From Shimia sediminis (GTDB lineage: Bacteria > Pseudomonadota > Alphaproteobacteria > Rhodobacterales > Rhodobacteraceae), in NCBI RefSeq assembly GCF_003990645.1, contig NZ_RYZK01000002.1:434001-498000 (forward strand): DNA of 64,000 nt, read 5' to 3'. Below are positions 52,670-60,706 of the stretch, piece by piece. Made by a program: the position numbers and the translations under genes. The notes below the pieces were generated by a model. The model saw only the letters and a program-made list of their open reading frames with translations, had not been told where the DNA came from and did not search any database. The number at the start of each line of letters is the position of its first letter. Within the stretch, counting starts at the first letter, position 1.

Positions 52670-53239
52670 ATGCGCTACCAAATCACCGGAAAACATATCG
52701 ACATTGGCGATGCCCTTCAGACCCACGTGAAGGACGAGCTTGGTGCCGTTGTCGGCAAATACGCCGAGCGCCCGACCGACGCCAACATCATTTTTTCCAA
52801 AAGCGCACATGAATATGTATGCGAGGCCACGGTCCACCTTTCGACCGGTCTGACCGCCCAGGCCAAAGCGCATGCCACCGAAATCTATGCCGCGTTCGAC
52901 GATTGCAGCCAAAAAATGGAGAAACAGCTGCGTCGTTACAAGCGTCGTCTCAAGGACCATCACCGTGAACGTTCAGAACCGGTTGAACTCTTCGGCGCGT
53001 CCTCTTATATCCTCGCCTCAGAAGGGGAGACCGATAAGGCTGAGCCCGAGTCGCTGCAGCCAATGATCATCGCCGAGATGGAGTCCAAGATCCCGTCTCT
53101 GAGCGTTGGTGAAGCTGTGATGCAAATGGAACTTGCTGGCGCGCCGGTTTTGGTCTTCCGGAACGAGGGAAAAGACGGATTGAATGTGGTCTATCGCCGT
53201 GATGACGGCAATATCGGCTGGATCGATCCCAAAGCATAA
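52670..53239 (+). CDS. hpf: Ribosome hibernation-promoting factor, long form
   Basis: A 189-residue long HPF/RaiA-type protein. The N-terminal domain MRYQITGKHIDIGDALQTHVKDEL...AHEYVCEATVHLSTGL...AAFDDCSQKMEKQLRRYKRRLKDHH binds the 30S decoding region; the C-terminal domain (about 128-185), AVMQMELAGAPVLVFRNEGKDGLNVVYRRDDGNIGWIDP, dimerises ribosomes into 100S. AAGGAGACAGG precedes ATG 52670. It lies before ptsN, the conserved hpf-ptsN order. Confidence 0.96.
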   Translation: MRYQITGKHIDIGDALQTHVKDELGAVVGKYAERPTDANIIFSKSAHEYVCEATVHLSTGLTAQAKAHATEIYAAFDDCSQKMEKQLRRYKRRLKDHHRERSEPVELFGASSYILASEGETDKAEPESLQPMIIAEMESKIPSLSVGEAVMQMELAGAPVLVFRNEGKDGLNVVYRRDDGNIGWIDPKA

Positions 53240-53281
53240 TTTGGCAGAGCCCACGGGCCTCTGTCTGGAGATACAGGCAAG

Positions 53282-53746
53282 ATGGACCTATCTACGATCC
53301 TGAAGCCAGAGGCGGTCAAAGTTGTTTCGGCCGCCTCCAGCAAGAAACGTTTGCTTCATGCCGTCGGCGATCTCGCCGAGTCGGCCTATGATCTCGACGC
53401 CAATCGTGTGGTCGAGGCGCTGATCGAGCGCGAAAACCTCGGGCCGACCGGGGTTGGCCACGGTGTGGCCTTGCCGCATGCCCGGCTTGAGTCTGTGGAC
53501 TCGGTTCTGGGGGCGTTTATCCTACTGGAAAAGCCAGTAGATTTTAACGCGGTCGACCGTCAGCCGGTTGATATTGCCTTTGCGCTGTTCGCTCCGGAAG
53601 AGGCTGGCGTTGAACATCTCAAGGCACTGGCACTGGTGTCTCGTACTCTGCGTGACACGTCACTTTGCTCCAAGCTTCGCGCCAATCAGGACGCATCAAC
53701 GCTCTATTCGATCCTGACCGAAGCACAGAGCGTTCAGGCGGCTTGA
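53282..53746 (+). CDS. ptsN: PTS IIA-like nitrogen regulatory protein PtsN
   Basis: A 154-residue EIIA-Ntr protein. The phosphoacceptor His is in GVGHGVALPHARLESV, preceded by ERENLGPTG; the C-terminal FALFAPEEAGVEHLKALALVSRTLRD is typical. It receives phosphate from PtsP/NPr and in alphaproteobacteria affects carbon, nitrogen and potassium balance. It lies 42 nt after hpf and ends 19 nt before the convergent sulfotransferase gene. Confidence 0.96.
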   Translation: MDLSTILKPEAVKVVSAASSKKRLLHAVGDLAESAYDLDANRVVEALIERENLGPTGVGHGVALPHARLESVDSVLGAFILLEKPVDFNAVDRQPVDIAFALFAPEEAGVEHLKALALVSRTLRDTSLCSKLRANQDASTLYSILTEAQSVQAA

Positions 53747-53765
53747 ACCGTCGCCTGATCCGGGC

Positions 53766-55196
53766 TCAGGCCCAGGTCTGAAATCCAAAATTCAGAAAGT
53801 CCCGCTGGTATGTTTCGCGAGCCAGCGACTCTAATTCGTCGTCATAGATGGCTGACAGAGGGTGGGGCATGTCCTCGGGCGCATCTGTCGGGCCGGGCGC
53901 CTCCGCATAGCCAACCTGCGTCGCCAGCGCGGGCAGGTAGCTCTCCATTTCATCCTCGCGCACGATCATGTCCGGCAATGCCAGGTCGCAAAACCCTTTC
54001 AGCGTTTCCACCTGGCTGGCCCAATGCGGATCGATTCTTATGCTTGTCTGCCCTGCCAGATTTGACTTGAGAAACCGCAGAAACGCCACAAAGGCCGTGC
54101 GATGCGCCGCGATATCGTAGTCCTTGAACACCCCTTGCGGCGGCAAGGGCAGCTTGTAGACCTTGCGCAGTGTTTTGTGGAGCTGCGCGTAGCTGTCCGG
54201 GCCGTCCGCCAGAATCTTGGTGCAAAACGCATGATGCGCACGGGCCAGCGGGTGGCGCACCACGGTGAACGAACGATTGCCTGCACAGGCGCGGCGCCAC
54301 TGCCGCAGCGTTTTCTGATTGTGCTTGCGTGGCAGATCATCTGCGGCAACGCCGTCCAACCCCGCCAACCAGTTCAGCACCTCGTCTTCCGGCCCTGACC
54401 GGATCGGCATATACAACAACGCAGCCTCGGCCCCGGTCACATAGGTTGGCACTGCTGCCCCCCTCCGGGGTTCAAAATTCGGCGTGCGGGTCAGGTTGAA
54501 ACGATCCAGGTCCGCCAGCGCCAACGAGATTTCACCGGCATTCTCAACCTTGTCTGAAATCGCGCTGGGGTTTTGCCGTTTGAGCGAGGAATCCAGCGCC
54601 TCCAGCCCCTCATCCAGCCCCAGGAACCGGGCCAGACCGTTCATCACCTTGAGATCCTGCAGATCCTCATAGGCCACATAAAACGCGGTTTGCCCAGAGT
54701 GCTGCAAAGCGCCCATCAGCTTGACCTGAAACTCTTGCAGGGCTTCGACATGGGCACGAAATTCTGGCCCGTCAAACCGCACTTTGCCCACATCCTTGCG
54801 ACGGCGCACGTCGGTCAACTTCCACTGCCCGGTCGATCGCGCGATCTTGAGCGACACATAGCTTTCGATGGGGTTGCGGGTCAGGATGATCTTGGCGCAC
54901 CGCGGATCGCTCAGCACCGTGTCCAGAACGCGCGGGTCGTGGTCGTGAAAAAACCGAAACCCACGCAGATCTCCACCCGGAGATTTGATCGCGTTTATCA
55001 ATTCAAAAGGATGCTCGGTACGCGTTTCCAGTGACACACTCAGAATCTCGGTCTTGTTCGGATAGCCGATGAAATGCGGATTGAACGCCTCTCCATGACA
55101 AGACACCCCAGGCATCGCATTCAGGTTGGCCTCAAGAAAATTCGAGCCCGTGCGCATATCGGCAAAAACAACAAAATAATCAAACGGCTCGGTCAT
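53766..55196 (-). CDS. Tandem two-domain sulfotransferase
   Basis: A 476-residue protein with two sulfotransferase-like halves. Domain 1 has the PAPS 5'-phosphosulfate loop RTGSNFLE (15-22) and the 3'-phosphate region LTRNPIESYVSLKIARSTGQW (106-126). Domain 2 (about 245-476) has FTVVRHPLARAHHAF (310-324) and IRIDPHWASQVETL, like carbohydrate sulfotransferases (Sulfotransfer_2). It is the last gene of the exopolysaccharide operon, 6 nt after the GT14-like gene, so it probably sulfates the polysaccharide. The second domain's PAPS loop is not clear and may be degenerate. Confidence 0.82.
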   Translation of the reverse strand: MTEPFDYFVVFADMRTGSNFLEANLNAMPGVSCHGEAFNPHFIGYPNKTEILSVSLETRTEHPFELINAIKSPGGDLRGFRFFHDHDPRVLDTVLSDPRCAKIILTRNPIESYVSLKIARSTGQWKLTDVRRRKDVGKVRFDGPEFRAHVEALQEFQVKLMGALQHSGQTAFYVAYEDLQDLKVMNGLARFLGLDEGLEALDSSLKRQNPSAISDKVENAGEISLALADLDRFNLTRTPNFEPRRGAAVPTYVTGAEAALLYMPIRSGPEDEVLNWLAGLDGVAADDLPRKHNQKTLRQWRRACAGNRSFTVVRHPLARAHHAFCTKILADGPDSYAQLHKTLRKVYKLPLPPQGVFKDYDIAAHRTAFVAFLRFLKSNLAGQTSIRIDPHWASQVETLKGFCDLALPDMIVREDEMESYLPALATQVGYAEAPGPTDAPEDMPHPLSAIYDDELESLARETYQRDFLNFGFQTWA

Positions 55197-55202
55197 CGCA
55201 CT

Positions 55203-56900
55203 CTACTGCACCAAATAGGGTTTTCGTGGGGGTTTCTTTTGGTTCGGCCCGGCCTGGCTGACCGGGAAATCCCCCATCAGATAGGGGTGCATCCCCTGGT
55301 TCTTGAGATTCTGCAAAAACTGGCCAAAGCCCGTCAGGTCCGCCATTTTCGGTGCTTCGCTCAACCGACGCAGCGAATGCTGGCCCATCTCGTCGATAAC
55401 CGATTGCAGAGGTTCCATCGGGGCCTCGATGAACTCGGCCATGGTCCAGATACGAATGCGCGCCTTGGTGTAGGGCGAGCGCAGGGCGTCCAGCTGATCG
55501 CTTTCCAGTTTCTGCAACCGGGCCGCCTCTTGTCTGAGGTCCGTGAAATTGCTGTTGGACTTGAACAACGGAACCGCCCAGGCCCCGGTCACCACCGAGA
55601 TCTGCGCGTTGGGGTCCTTGGCCAGGAACCACAAGGGGGCTTCTTCGTCTTCGGGACCCAGTTGAAAGCACTGACGTTCGCCGCGGGTGTTCCAGATCAG
55701 GCTCGCCAGAAAGGCAATCGGGTTATAATCACGGCTGGCGGCACTGTCTGACAGCGCCCCGTTGATCACCCTCTGACCGTCTGCGAATTCGGCATGGACA
55801 GGGTGGAACAGGCGCCCATGCACCTGTGTCCCCGAGGCCTTGGCCAACCAGGGTTCAAAATCCTCGAAAACGTCCGTGAAACCCTGAAAGACCGAGTATC
55901 GACCGCTGGTCACACCATTCTCCCAACCATCGTTGGGAAAGCGGCTCTGCATGAACAACCCCGGTCGCCCGCGCGTCCGCCGCTCGACTGCTTTGGCAAA
56001 GATGCGGTCAATCTTGGCCGGGTTGGGCTCGGCCATTTTAACCGTCTCGCCGGTCTCTGACAGAAAGGCGTTGTACAGCTTCGTCGCATGCGGCCAGAAC
56101 TTGCGCGCCACAAAGCAATCGGACCGCCGCAACAATTGCAGGTGGTCGTCGTAAAAAATATGCGGCTTGCCCTGAAAATCGAACTTCGACAGGGTCAGTG
56201 ACCGGCTTTCGATGCTCGTCGAATAAAGCCGCGCCAGAGTCTGAAAATAGCTCTCGTCCGGAATCCACACCTTTTTAAAGTAGGCGTCATAGGTTTCGCG
56301 CTCGGGGTCGTCCAGAATGGCCGACAGGGTCTGGCGGGTCAGGCACCACCATTGCGACCCCATATGCGGCACGATCCCAGGCGGTATCCGGCGCCTGAAG
56401 CCAATGAACCGCTGCAATTCAACATAGGAATCAAACAGCTTGCGCTGCTTCTTCCACGAGAAGGGGAACCGCAGCGTGAACCGCTCTTCACTCAGCCCTC
56501 CAACGGTCCAGGGCACATCTGCGGTGGTCGCGCTTTCAATGAAATCGGTGCGCGGGCGCGCAGCCAGGTAATCAATCAGCTCGTTGACCGGTCGCAAGGG
56601 CACGCAGGAGCCGGACGAAAGATAGACGTGACGCACCTCGGGAAATTCTCGCAGGATCAGTTCCGAGGCCGATTGCGCCGCTGCGACCAGCCCCCAGGTG
56701 CCCCAGTCGCACTTGTGACGCGCGCAAAAGCGGACCGTGGGCACATCGCTCAGCGCCTTGACGAACTTCGCATAGGTCTGACGTCCCACGGCAGCGTCTA
56801 CGTGAATCACCACGGGGCACCCAGCCGCTGACCAATGGCGCACCACCTGTTCAGCGCGATCCAGCGCCGTGTGCACAAGCATGGCGATCCCGACACTCAT
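55203..56900 (-). CDS. Core-2/I-branching-type (GT14) glycosyltransferase with C-terminal extension
   Basis: A 565-residue protein. The N-terminal part (about 1-270) is GT14-like: VGIAMLVHTALDRAEQVVRHW, VVIHVDAA, VYLSSGSCVPLRPVNELIDYL, GSQWWCLTRQT and WIPDESYFQTL, the pattern of beta-1,6-N-acetylglucosaminyltransferases. The C-terminal 290 residues look like the extension (DUF5927) seen in Rhodobacterales homologues, role unknown. It overlaps the upstream GT gene by 4 nt and precedes the sulfotransferase by 6 nt. Confidence 0.82.
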   Translation of the reverse strand: MSVGIAMLVHTALDRAEQVVRHWSAAGCPVVIHVDAAVGRQTYAKFVKALSDVPTVRFCARHKCDWGTWGLVAAAQSASELILREFPEVRHVYLSSGSCVPLRPVNELIDYLAARPRTDFIESATTADVPWTVGGLSEERFTLRFPFSWKKQRKLFDSYVELQRFIGFRRRIPPGIVPHMGSQWWCLTRQTLSAILDDPERETYDAYFKKVWIPDESYFQTLARLYSTSIESRSLTLSKFDFQGKPHIFYDDHLQLLRRSDCFVARKFWPHATKLYNAFLSETGETVKMAEPNPAKIDRIFAKAVERRTRGRPGLFMQSRFPNDGWENGVTSGRYSVFQGFTDVFEDFEPWLAKASGTQVHGRLFHPVHAEFADGQRVINGALSDSAASRDYNPIAFLASLIWNTRGERQCFQLGPEDEEAPLWFLAKDPNAQISVVTGAWAVPLFKSNSNFTDLRQEAARLQKLESDQLDALRSPYTKARIRIWTMAEFIEAPMEPLQSVIDEMGQHSLRRLSEAPKMADLTGFGQFLQNLKNQGMHPYLMGDFPVSQAGPNQKKPPRKPYLVQ

Positions 56901-57907
56901 GCCCAGTTCCCCTTGGACATCAGGCCGAGAATCTCAAGCTGCCGCCAATTGATGTATTTCTCCGACCACTTGCACCACAGCTCGGGATCATCCTTTAGCG
57001 CCTGCGCATAGGCGATGTATTCCACGCTGGCCGCATAGTGCTGCTTGCGGTGCAACTCTTCTGCCGCCTTTTCGGTAAAGGTATCCAGAAACTTGGTGTG
57101 CAGCAAAATGCCCGAGGCCTTTTCGCCGCCCCATTCATCGTAAACCTGATTGAGACCGCGCGGCAGCAGCATGTGCGTGGAGCTCACATAGGCATAGCGC
57201 CGGTTCCACTTGACCAGCGGAATCTTGTTCAGCGCCGGGCCCTTTTTCGGCTCATCAGGAAAGAAGACGCGTGAGCGTGGGCCACCCTGTATCCAGAGGT
57301 TCCCAAACAGCTTGTTGCGATCCATGGTGTAGTTGCCCGAGTCAAACCAACTCGCGATCTCCAGGGGGTTTTGCCCTGACTGATACGGCTGTTCGTCGAT
57401 CCGCCCCTTGGGGTACATGTCCAGGAGCATCGCGCTAAAGGACTTGATCGACGACGCATCCAACCAGTCGGTCAGGGCACGCAAAGGCCGTGTATCGCAA
57501 AACGGATAGATCAGGAACTCGTCCGGATCGACGGTCAGGCACCAGTGCCCATGGGCGTACCGCAGCTGCAGCCAGTTCAGCCAATCCACTCCGAACCGCG
57601 ACCGTTTATAGCTTTTTCGGCTGTGCCAGACCGAAACATCCGGTTGCTCGGCCAGATACTCTAACGACCCGTCATTGCTGTCATTGTCCACGATCAGGAA
57701 ATGATTGATCCCCTGCTCGCGGTAGTACTTTAGAAAGAATGGCAGCCGCACATGCTCGTTTCGCAACGTCGAAAACAGCAGCAGGTCATCTTTCTTGATT
57801 GCCTTGGTCCGGTCCGCGATCGAGCGCAATTCACGCCGCTTTCGGATGGCTCTCACAAGCCACCTGCGCCGTTGCAGTCTCAGACGATATGACGTCCAGA
57901 TGCCCAA
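56897..57907 (-). CDS. GT2-like glycosyltransferase
   Basis: A 336-residue protein of the glycosyltransferase family 2/92-like group (Glyco_tranf_2_4): LLLFSTLRNEHVRLPFFLKYYREQGINHFLIVDNDSNDGSLEYL, then WCLTVDPDEFLIYPF with the Asp-x-Asp-like metal/sugar-nucleotide site. The N-terminal 35 residues are strongly basic. Donor and acceptor unknown. Third gene of the minus-strand operon; starts 52 nt after the GT4 gene and overlaps the GT14-like gene by 4 nt. Confidence 0.85.
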   Translation of the reverse strand: MGIWTSYRLRLQRRRWLVRAIRKRRELRSIADRTKAIKKDDLLLFSTLRNEHVRLPFFLKYYREQGINHFLIVDNDSNDGSLEYLAEQPDVSVWHSRKSYKRSRFGVDWLNWLQLRYAHGHWCLTVDPDEFLIYPFCDTRPLRALTDWLDASSIKSFSAMLLDMYPKGRIDEQPYQSGQNPLEIASWFDSGNYTMDRNKLFGNLWIQGGPRSRVFFPDEPKKGPALNKIPLVKWNRRYAYVSSTHMLLPRGLNQVYDEWGGEKASGILLHTKFLDTFTEKAAEELHRKQHYAASVEYIAYAQALKDDPELWCKWSEKYINWRQLEILGLMSKGNWA

Positions 57908-57959
57908 TTTGCCCCCTTCACGTCCTGACGTGGTTTCTGCCGAGTCGGGCCTTGGGCTA

Positions 57960-59216
57960 TCACACCAACTTTAAGACGGTGTTGAAATGTGCCTCCCAGG
58001 TTGGCGGCGAATACTGCATCCGCGTCCTGGGTGTGCCTTTGCCTCTGGCTTGCTCCTGCCGTGTCAGGTCAATGATTGCCGTTTTCCATGCATAACTGTC
58101 TGACACGCCTACGTAAATGGGAATATCTCCCAAGATTTCCCGAAAAACGGGTAGGTCACTGCACAGAACCGGCACCCCCACCGCTGCGGCCTCGGCTGGT
58201 GGCAGTCCAAAGCCTTCGGCACGGGATGGAAACAGTGATGCACAGCAATGCGCGGTCAGGGCGCGTAACGCGTCATCTGCCAGATCGTTGAACTCATGCA
58301 GAAAACGCCCCTTCAACGGGCTTTGGTCCAGCCGCGGAAACAAAGCCTCACCCATCCAGCCCCGACGGCCGCATATGACCAGATGCGGCATGTCGGCTTC
58401 GGGAATCTCCTCGGCCAGACGCTCCCAGATGTCCAGGATCATGCCATGCTGCTTGCGTGGCTCGATGGTGCCCAACATCAGAAAATAGGGTTTTGCCACC
58501 TCCGGCGGCGCGGGATTGTCTCTGATTTGGAAAAAAACCGGCTCCACGCCCAAATGAACAGCCTCGATCCTCGGAACCGCTCCAAGGGGCTCGATATGCC
58601 GGTGAATATCCTCTGCCGAAACTCGCGAGTTGGTCAGGATCAGATCCGCATAGGCCTGCACCCGCCCAAGGATTTTCGTAAGTTTCAGCCGCGCTGACGG
58701 GGTTTGCAAGTCGGGAAAGTCCAGCGGGATCGTGTCGTGCAGGAACACCGCAACCCTGCCTCCGGGCAGCGCCTTGACCGCCTTCAACACCCGCGCCGAC
58801 AGATTGGTCTGGTCCACATTTACATAGGTCGTGCCCTCGGGCAGATGCCGCCGCAGCAGTCGCTCCAACCCGCTAGGTCGACACCGGGCAAGCCGCAGCC
58901 TCCGACACTCAGCTTCCACCACCTGACTGTGCGTAGACGCTTTGCGTCGCAGCCGGGACACCCAATCCGGCGCACCCCAGGGCACCGCCCCGTCCAACCT
59001 TTGCAACAGCGCTTTGACACCGACCTGATCCAGCAGGACATATCCCAGAGATGACCGGTAGAGACCGTAGACAGGCACAGGATCCCGACACAACGCCCAT
59101 AAATAGGCAAGACACACCCGATCCACCCCGGAAGGCCGCCTACCATGCAACGACACAACGCGGGTCAACTCCAGCAAGCGTGCCGCAGGCGGGTGGGAAC
59201 GCGTCTCGGTGTTCAC
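57960..59216 (-). CDS. GT4-family glycosyltransferase
   Basis: A 418-residue GT-B enzyme. The C-terminal Rossmann half has PYFLMLGTIEPRKQHGMILDIWERL, LVICGRRGWMGEALF, and LFPSRAEGFGLPPAEAAAVGVPVLCSDLPVFREILGD with the E-x7-E motif of family 4. I chose GTG 59216, with GGAGGA 10 nt upstream; the ATG at 59303 lies inside the wza-type gene. Second gene of the operon, 40 nt after that gene. Sugar specificity unknown. Confidence 0.88.
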   Translation of the reverse strand: MNTETRSHPPAARLLELTRVVSLHGRRPSGVDRVCLAYLWALCRDPVPVYGLYRSSLGYVLLDQVGVKALLQRLDGAVPWGAPDWVSRLRRKASTHSQVVEAECRRLRLARCRPSGLERLLRRHLPEGTTYVNVDQTNLSARVLKAVKALPGGRVAVFLHDTIPLDFPDLQTPSARLKLTKILGRVQAYADLILTNSRVSAEDIHRHIEPLGAVPRIEAVHLGVEPVFFQIRDNPAPPEVAKPYFLMLGTIEPRKQHGMILDIWERLAEEIPEADMPHLVICGRRGWMGEALFPRLDQSPLKGRFLHEFNDLADDALRALTAHCCASLFPSRAEGFGLPPAEAAAVGVPVLCSDLPVFREILGDIPIYVGVSDSYAWKTAIIDLTRQEQARGKGTPRTRMQYSPPTWEAHFNTVLKLV

Positions 59217-59256
59217 GGCTGTGACGTCCTCCCTATGTCCTGAGTGGTTCCTGTCC

Positions 59257-60366
59257 TTAGAAGGCGTTCGAGATGGCGAACCCTGAGGCAACCAAGGCGA
59301 CAATCGCCTGCGCCGGTTTCAGGGCGGATTCCGTGGCCACCACGACGTCACCGGGCTGTATCTTGAACTTGCTGGCCCCAAACAGACCATCCGCCGAAGC
59401 CAGATCGACGACAAAGATCACATATTCCTTTGACGGGCCCTTGCCGTCGCTGCGGATGTGCTTGGTATCAAACTCGCGCAGGATCAGGATGCCTTGCGGG
59501 TTGGCCCGATCGTCCGTCAGCCCACCCATGAGGGTCAACGCCTCCATCGCAGTGATGTCTTCGCGATCAAAGTAGATCACCTGCTCCCGCTGCACTGATC
59601 CAATTCCGGTGAAGTGCCGCTCATCCTTGTCGATGATGATCTGGTCGCCACCGCGCAGCGTGATGTTGCGTCGGGCGTCCGAAAACAGCACCGAGGCCGG
59701 GATGGTATAGGTTTGCCCATTGCGGATCAGCTTGACCACCGGGCTCTCGATGTTCGGCGAGACACCACCCCCACGGGACAGGGCGGACAGTACCGTGTGG
59801 TTGCGGTCCGGCAAAGGCACCGGTCCGGGCGTTACCATGCCCGACACCAGATAGGCCGTGTTGGCAACACCCTCGCGAACCGAAAGCTGCACCTGCACCG
59901 AGGGCGCCACACCCGACACCTTTTTCTGGATCAGTTCCCGCGCCTGCTGCGCCGTCAAACCAGCAACTTTGACATGCTCTGCATAGGGCACGTACACCGT
60001 GCCCGACGGTGACACCTCAAGATTATTGACCTTTGTCGACCGCTCCAGGTCTGACGTCAGCAACGAGTTGTCCGAGCTGTCCCACAGCGTCAGATCAATC
60101 GCATCACCGGCGGCAATAATGTTATAGGCCGGCCCGCGCTGGGTCTGGGGCCAATGGTAATGCCCGTGCCACCCGGTCGAAGGCCAGGTGTTGAACCGTT
60201 TCACGCTGTTGCGGGTGACTTCCTCGACCGCAATGTTCTGTGCGGCATCGTCAAACTCATCGCCGGACAGAATCTCGGACTTTACCGGCGCGCCACGCGG
60301 AAGGCTGCACGCTGCCACCAAAAACAACGCAGCACAAAAGGCCATCATGATCCTGAGTTTCTGCAT
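59257..60366 (-). CDS. Polysaccharide export outer-membrane lipoprotein (Wza-like)
   Basis: A 369-residue lipoprotein: signal MQKLRIMMAFCAALFLVAAC with lipobox LVAAC and lipidated Cys20. A Poly_export domain (IIAAGDAIDLTLWDSSDN...SPSGTVYVPYAEHVKVAGLTAQQARELIQ) and SLBB-like repeats follow (YLVSGMVTPGPVPLPDRNHTVLSALSRGGG). It would form the outer-membrane channel for the polysaccharide. First gene of the five-gene minus-strand operon; no Wzc-type co-polymerase is in the window. Confidence 0.9.
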   Translation of the reverse strand: MQKLRIMMAFCAALFLVAACSLPRGAPVKSEILSGDEFDDAAQNIAVEEVTRNSVKRFNTWPSTGWHGHYHWPQTQRGPAYNIIAAGDAIDLTLWDSSDNSLLTSDLERSTKVNNLEVSPSGTVYVPYAEHVKVAGLTAQQARELIQKKVSGVAPSVQVQLSVREGVANTAYLVSGMVTPGPVPLPDRNHTVLSALSRGGGVSPNIESPVVKLIRNGQTYTIPASVLFSDARRNITLRGGDQIIIDKDERHFTGIGSVQREQVIYFDREDITAMEALTLMGGLTDDRANPQGILILREFDTKHIRSDGKGPSKEYVIFVVDLASADGLFGASKFKIQPGDVVVATESALKPAQAIVALVASGFAISNAF

Positions 60367-60706
60367 TTTGGTTTTGGCTGCCCCGAGTGAATTGGCCGCA
60401 ATCTACCCGGTCTTCCTTGGTGAAAACAATCGATTTTTGACCCACTGCGCGGTTTACGACAGTCGCTCATTTTATTGGCAACACTCGTTGCAGCAGACCG
60501 CCAAGCCGGGCAGACCCTGCGCTTCGGCGTCATCGAATTAACCGATTGTTAACGTCTTGAAGCGATTCGAGGGTCAGACCTCACACAAGGCCTTCGAAAC
60601 CCAGACACTTTGGTTTAAACTGTCCCCAGGTTGGCGAACTTTGCAAGACGCTCAAAAGAAACCCTCACCTGCAATTCCAGCAGGCTAACTGGAACAAGAC
60701 CCGTCC
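60367..60706. other. Divergent control region of the exopolysaccharide locus
   Basis: A 340-bp gap without gene between the wza-type operon (-) and the CapD-type gene (+). It holds the CtrA box at 60538-60553 and AT-rich stretches such as TCATTTTATTGGC near 60468. Promoters for both directions must lie here. Confidence 0.7.
60538..60553. promoter_or_regulatory. Full CtrA-type box
   Basis: TTAAC-CGATTG-TTAAC is an exact match to the CtrA consensus (TTAA-N7-TTAA). It lies 153 nt upstream of the CapD-type start and 171 nt upstream of the wza-type start, so it could act on either. Confidence 0.72.

Noticed and set aside
59217-59303. ATG 59303 as start of the GT4 gene
   Set aside because: It lies within the end of the wza-type gene; GTG 59216 has a good GGAGGA site.
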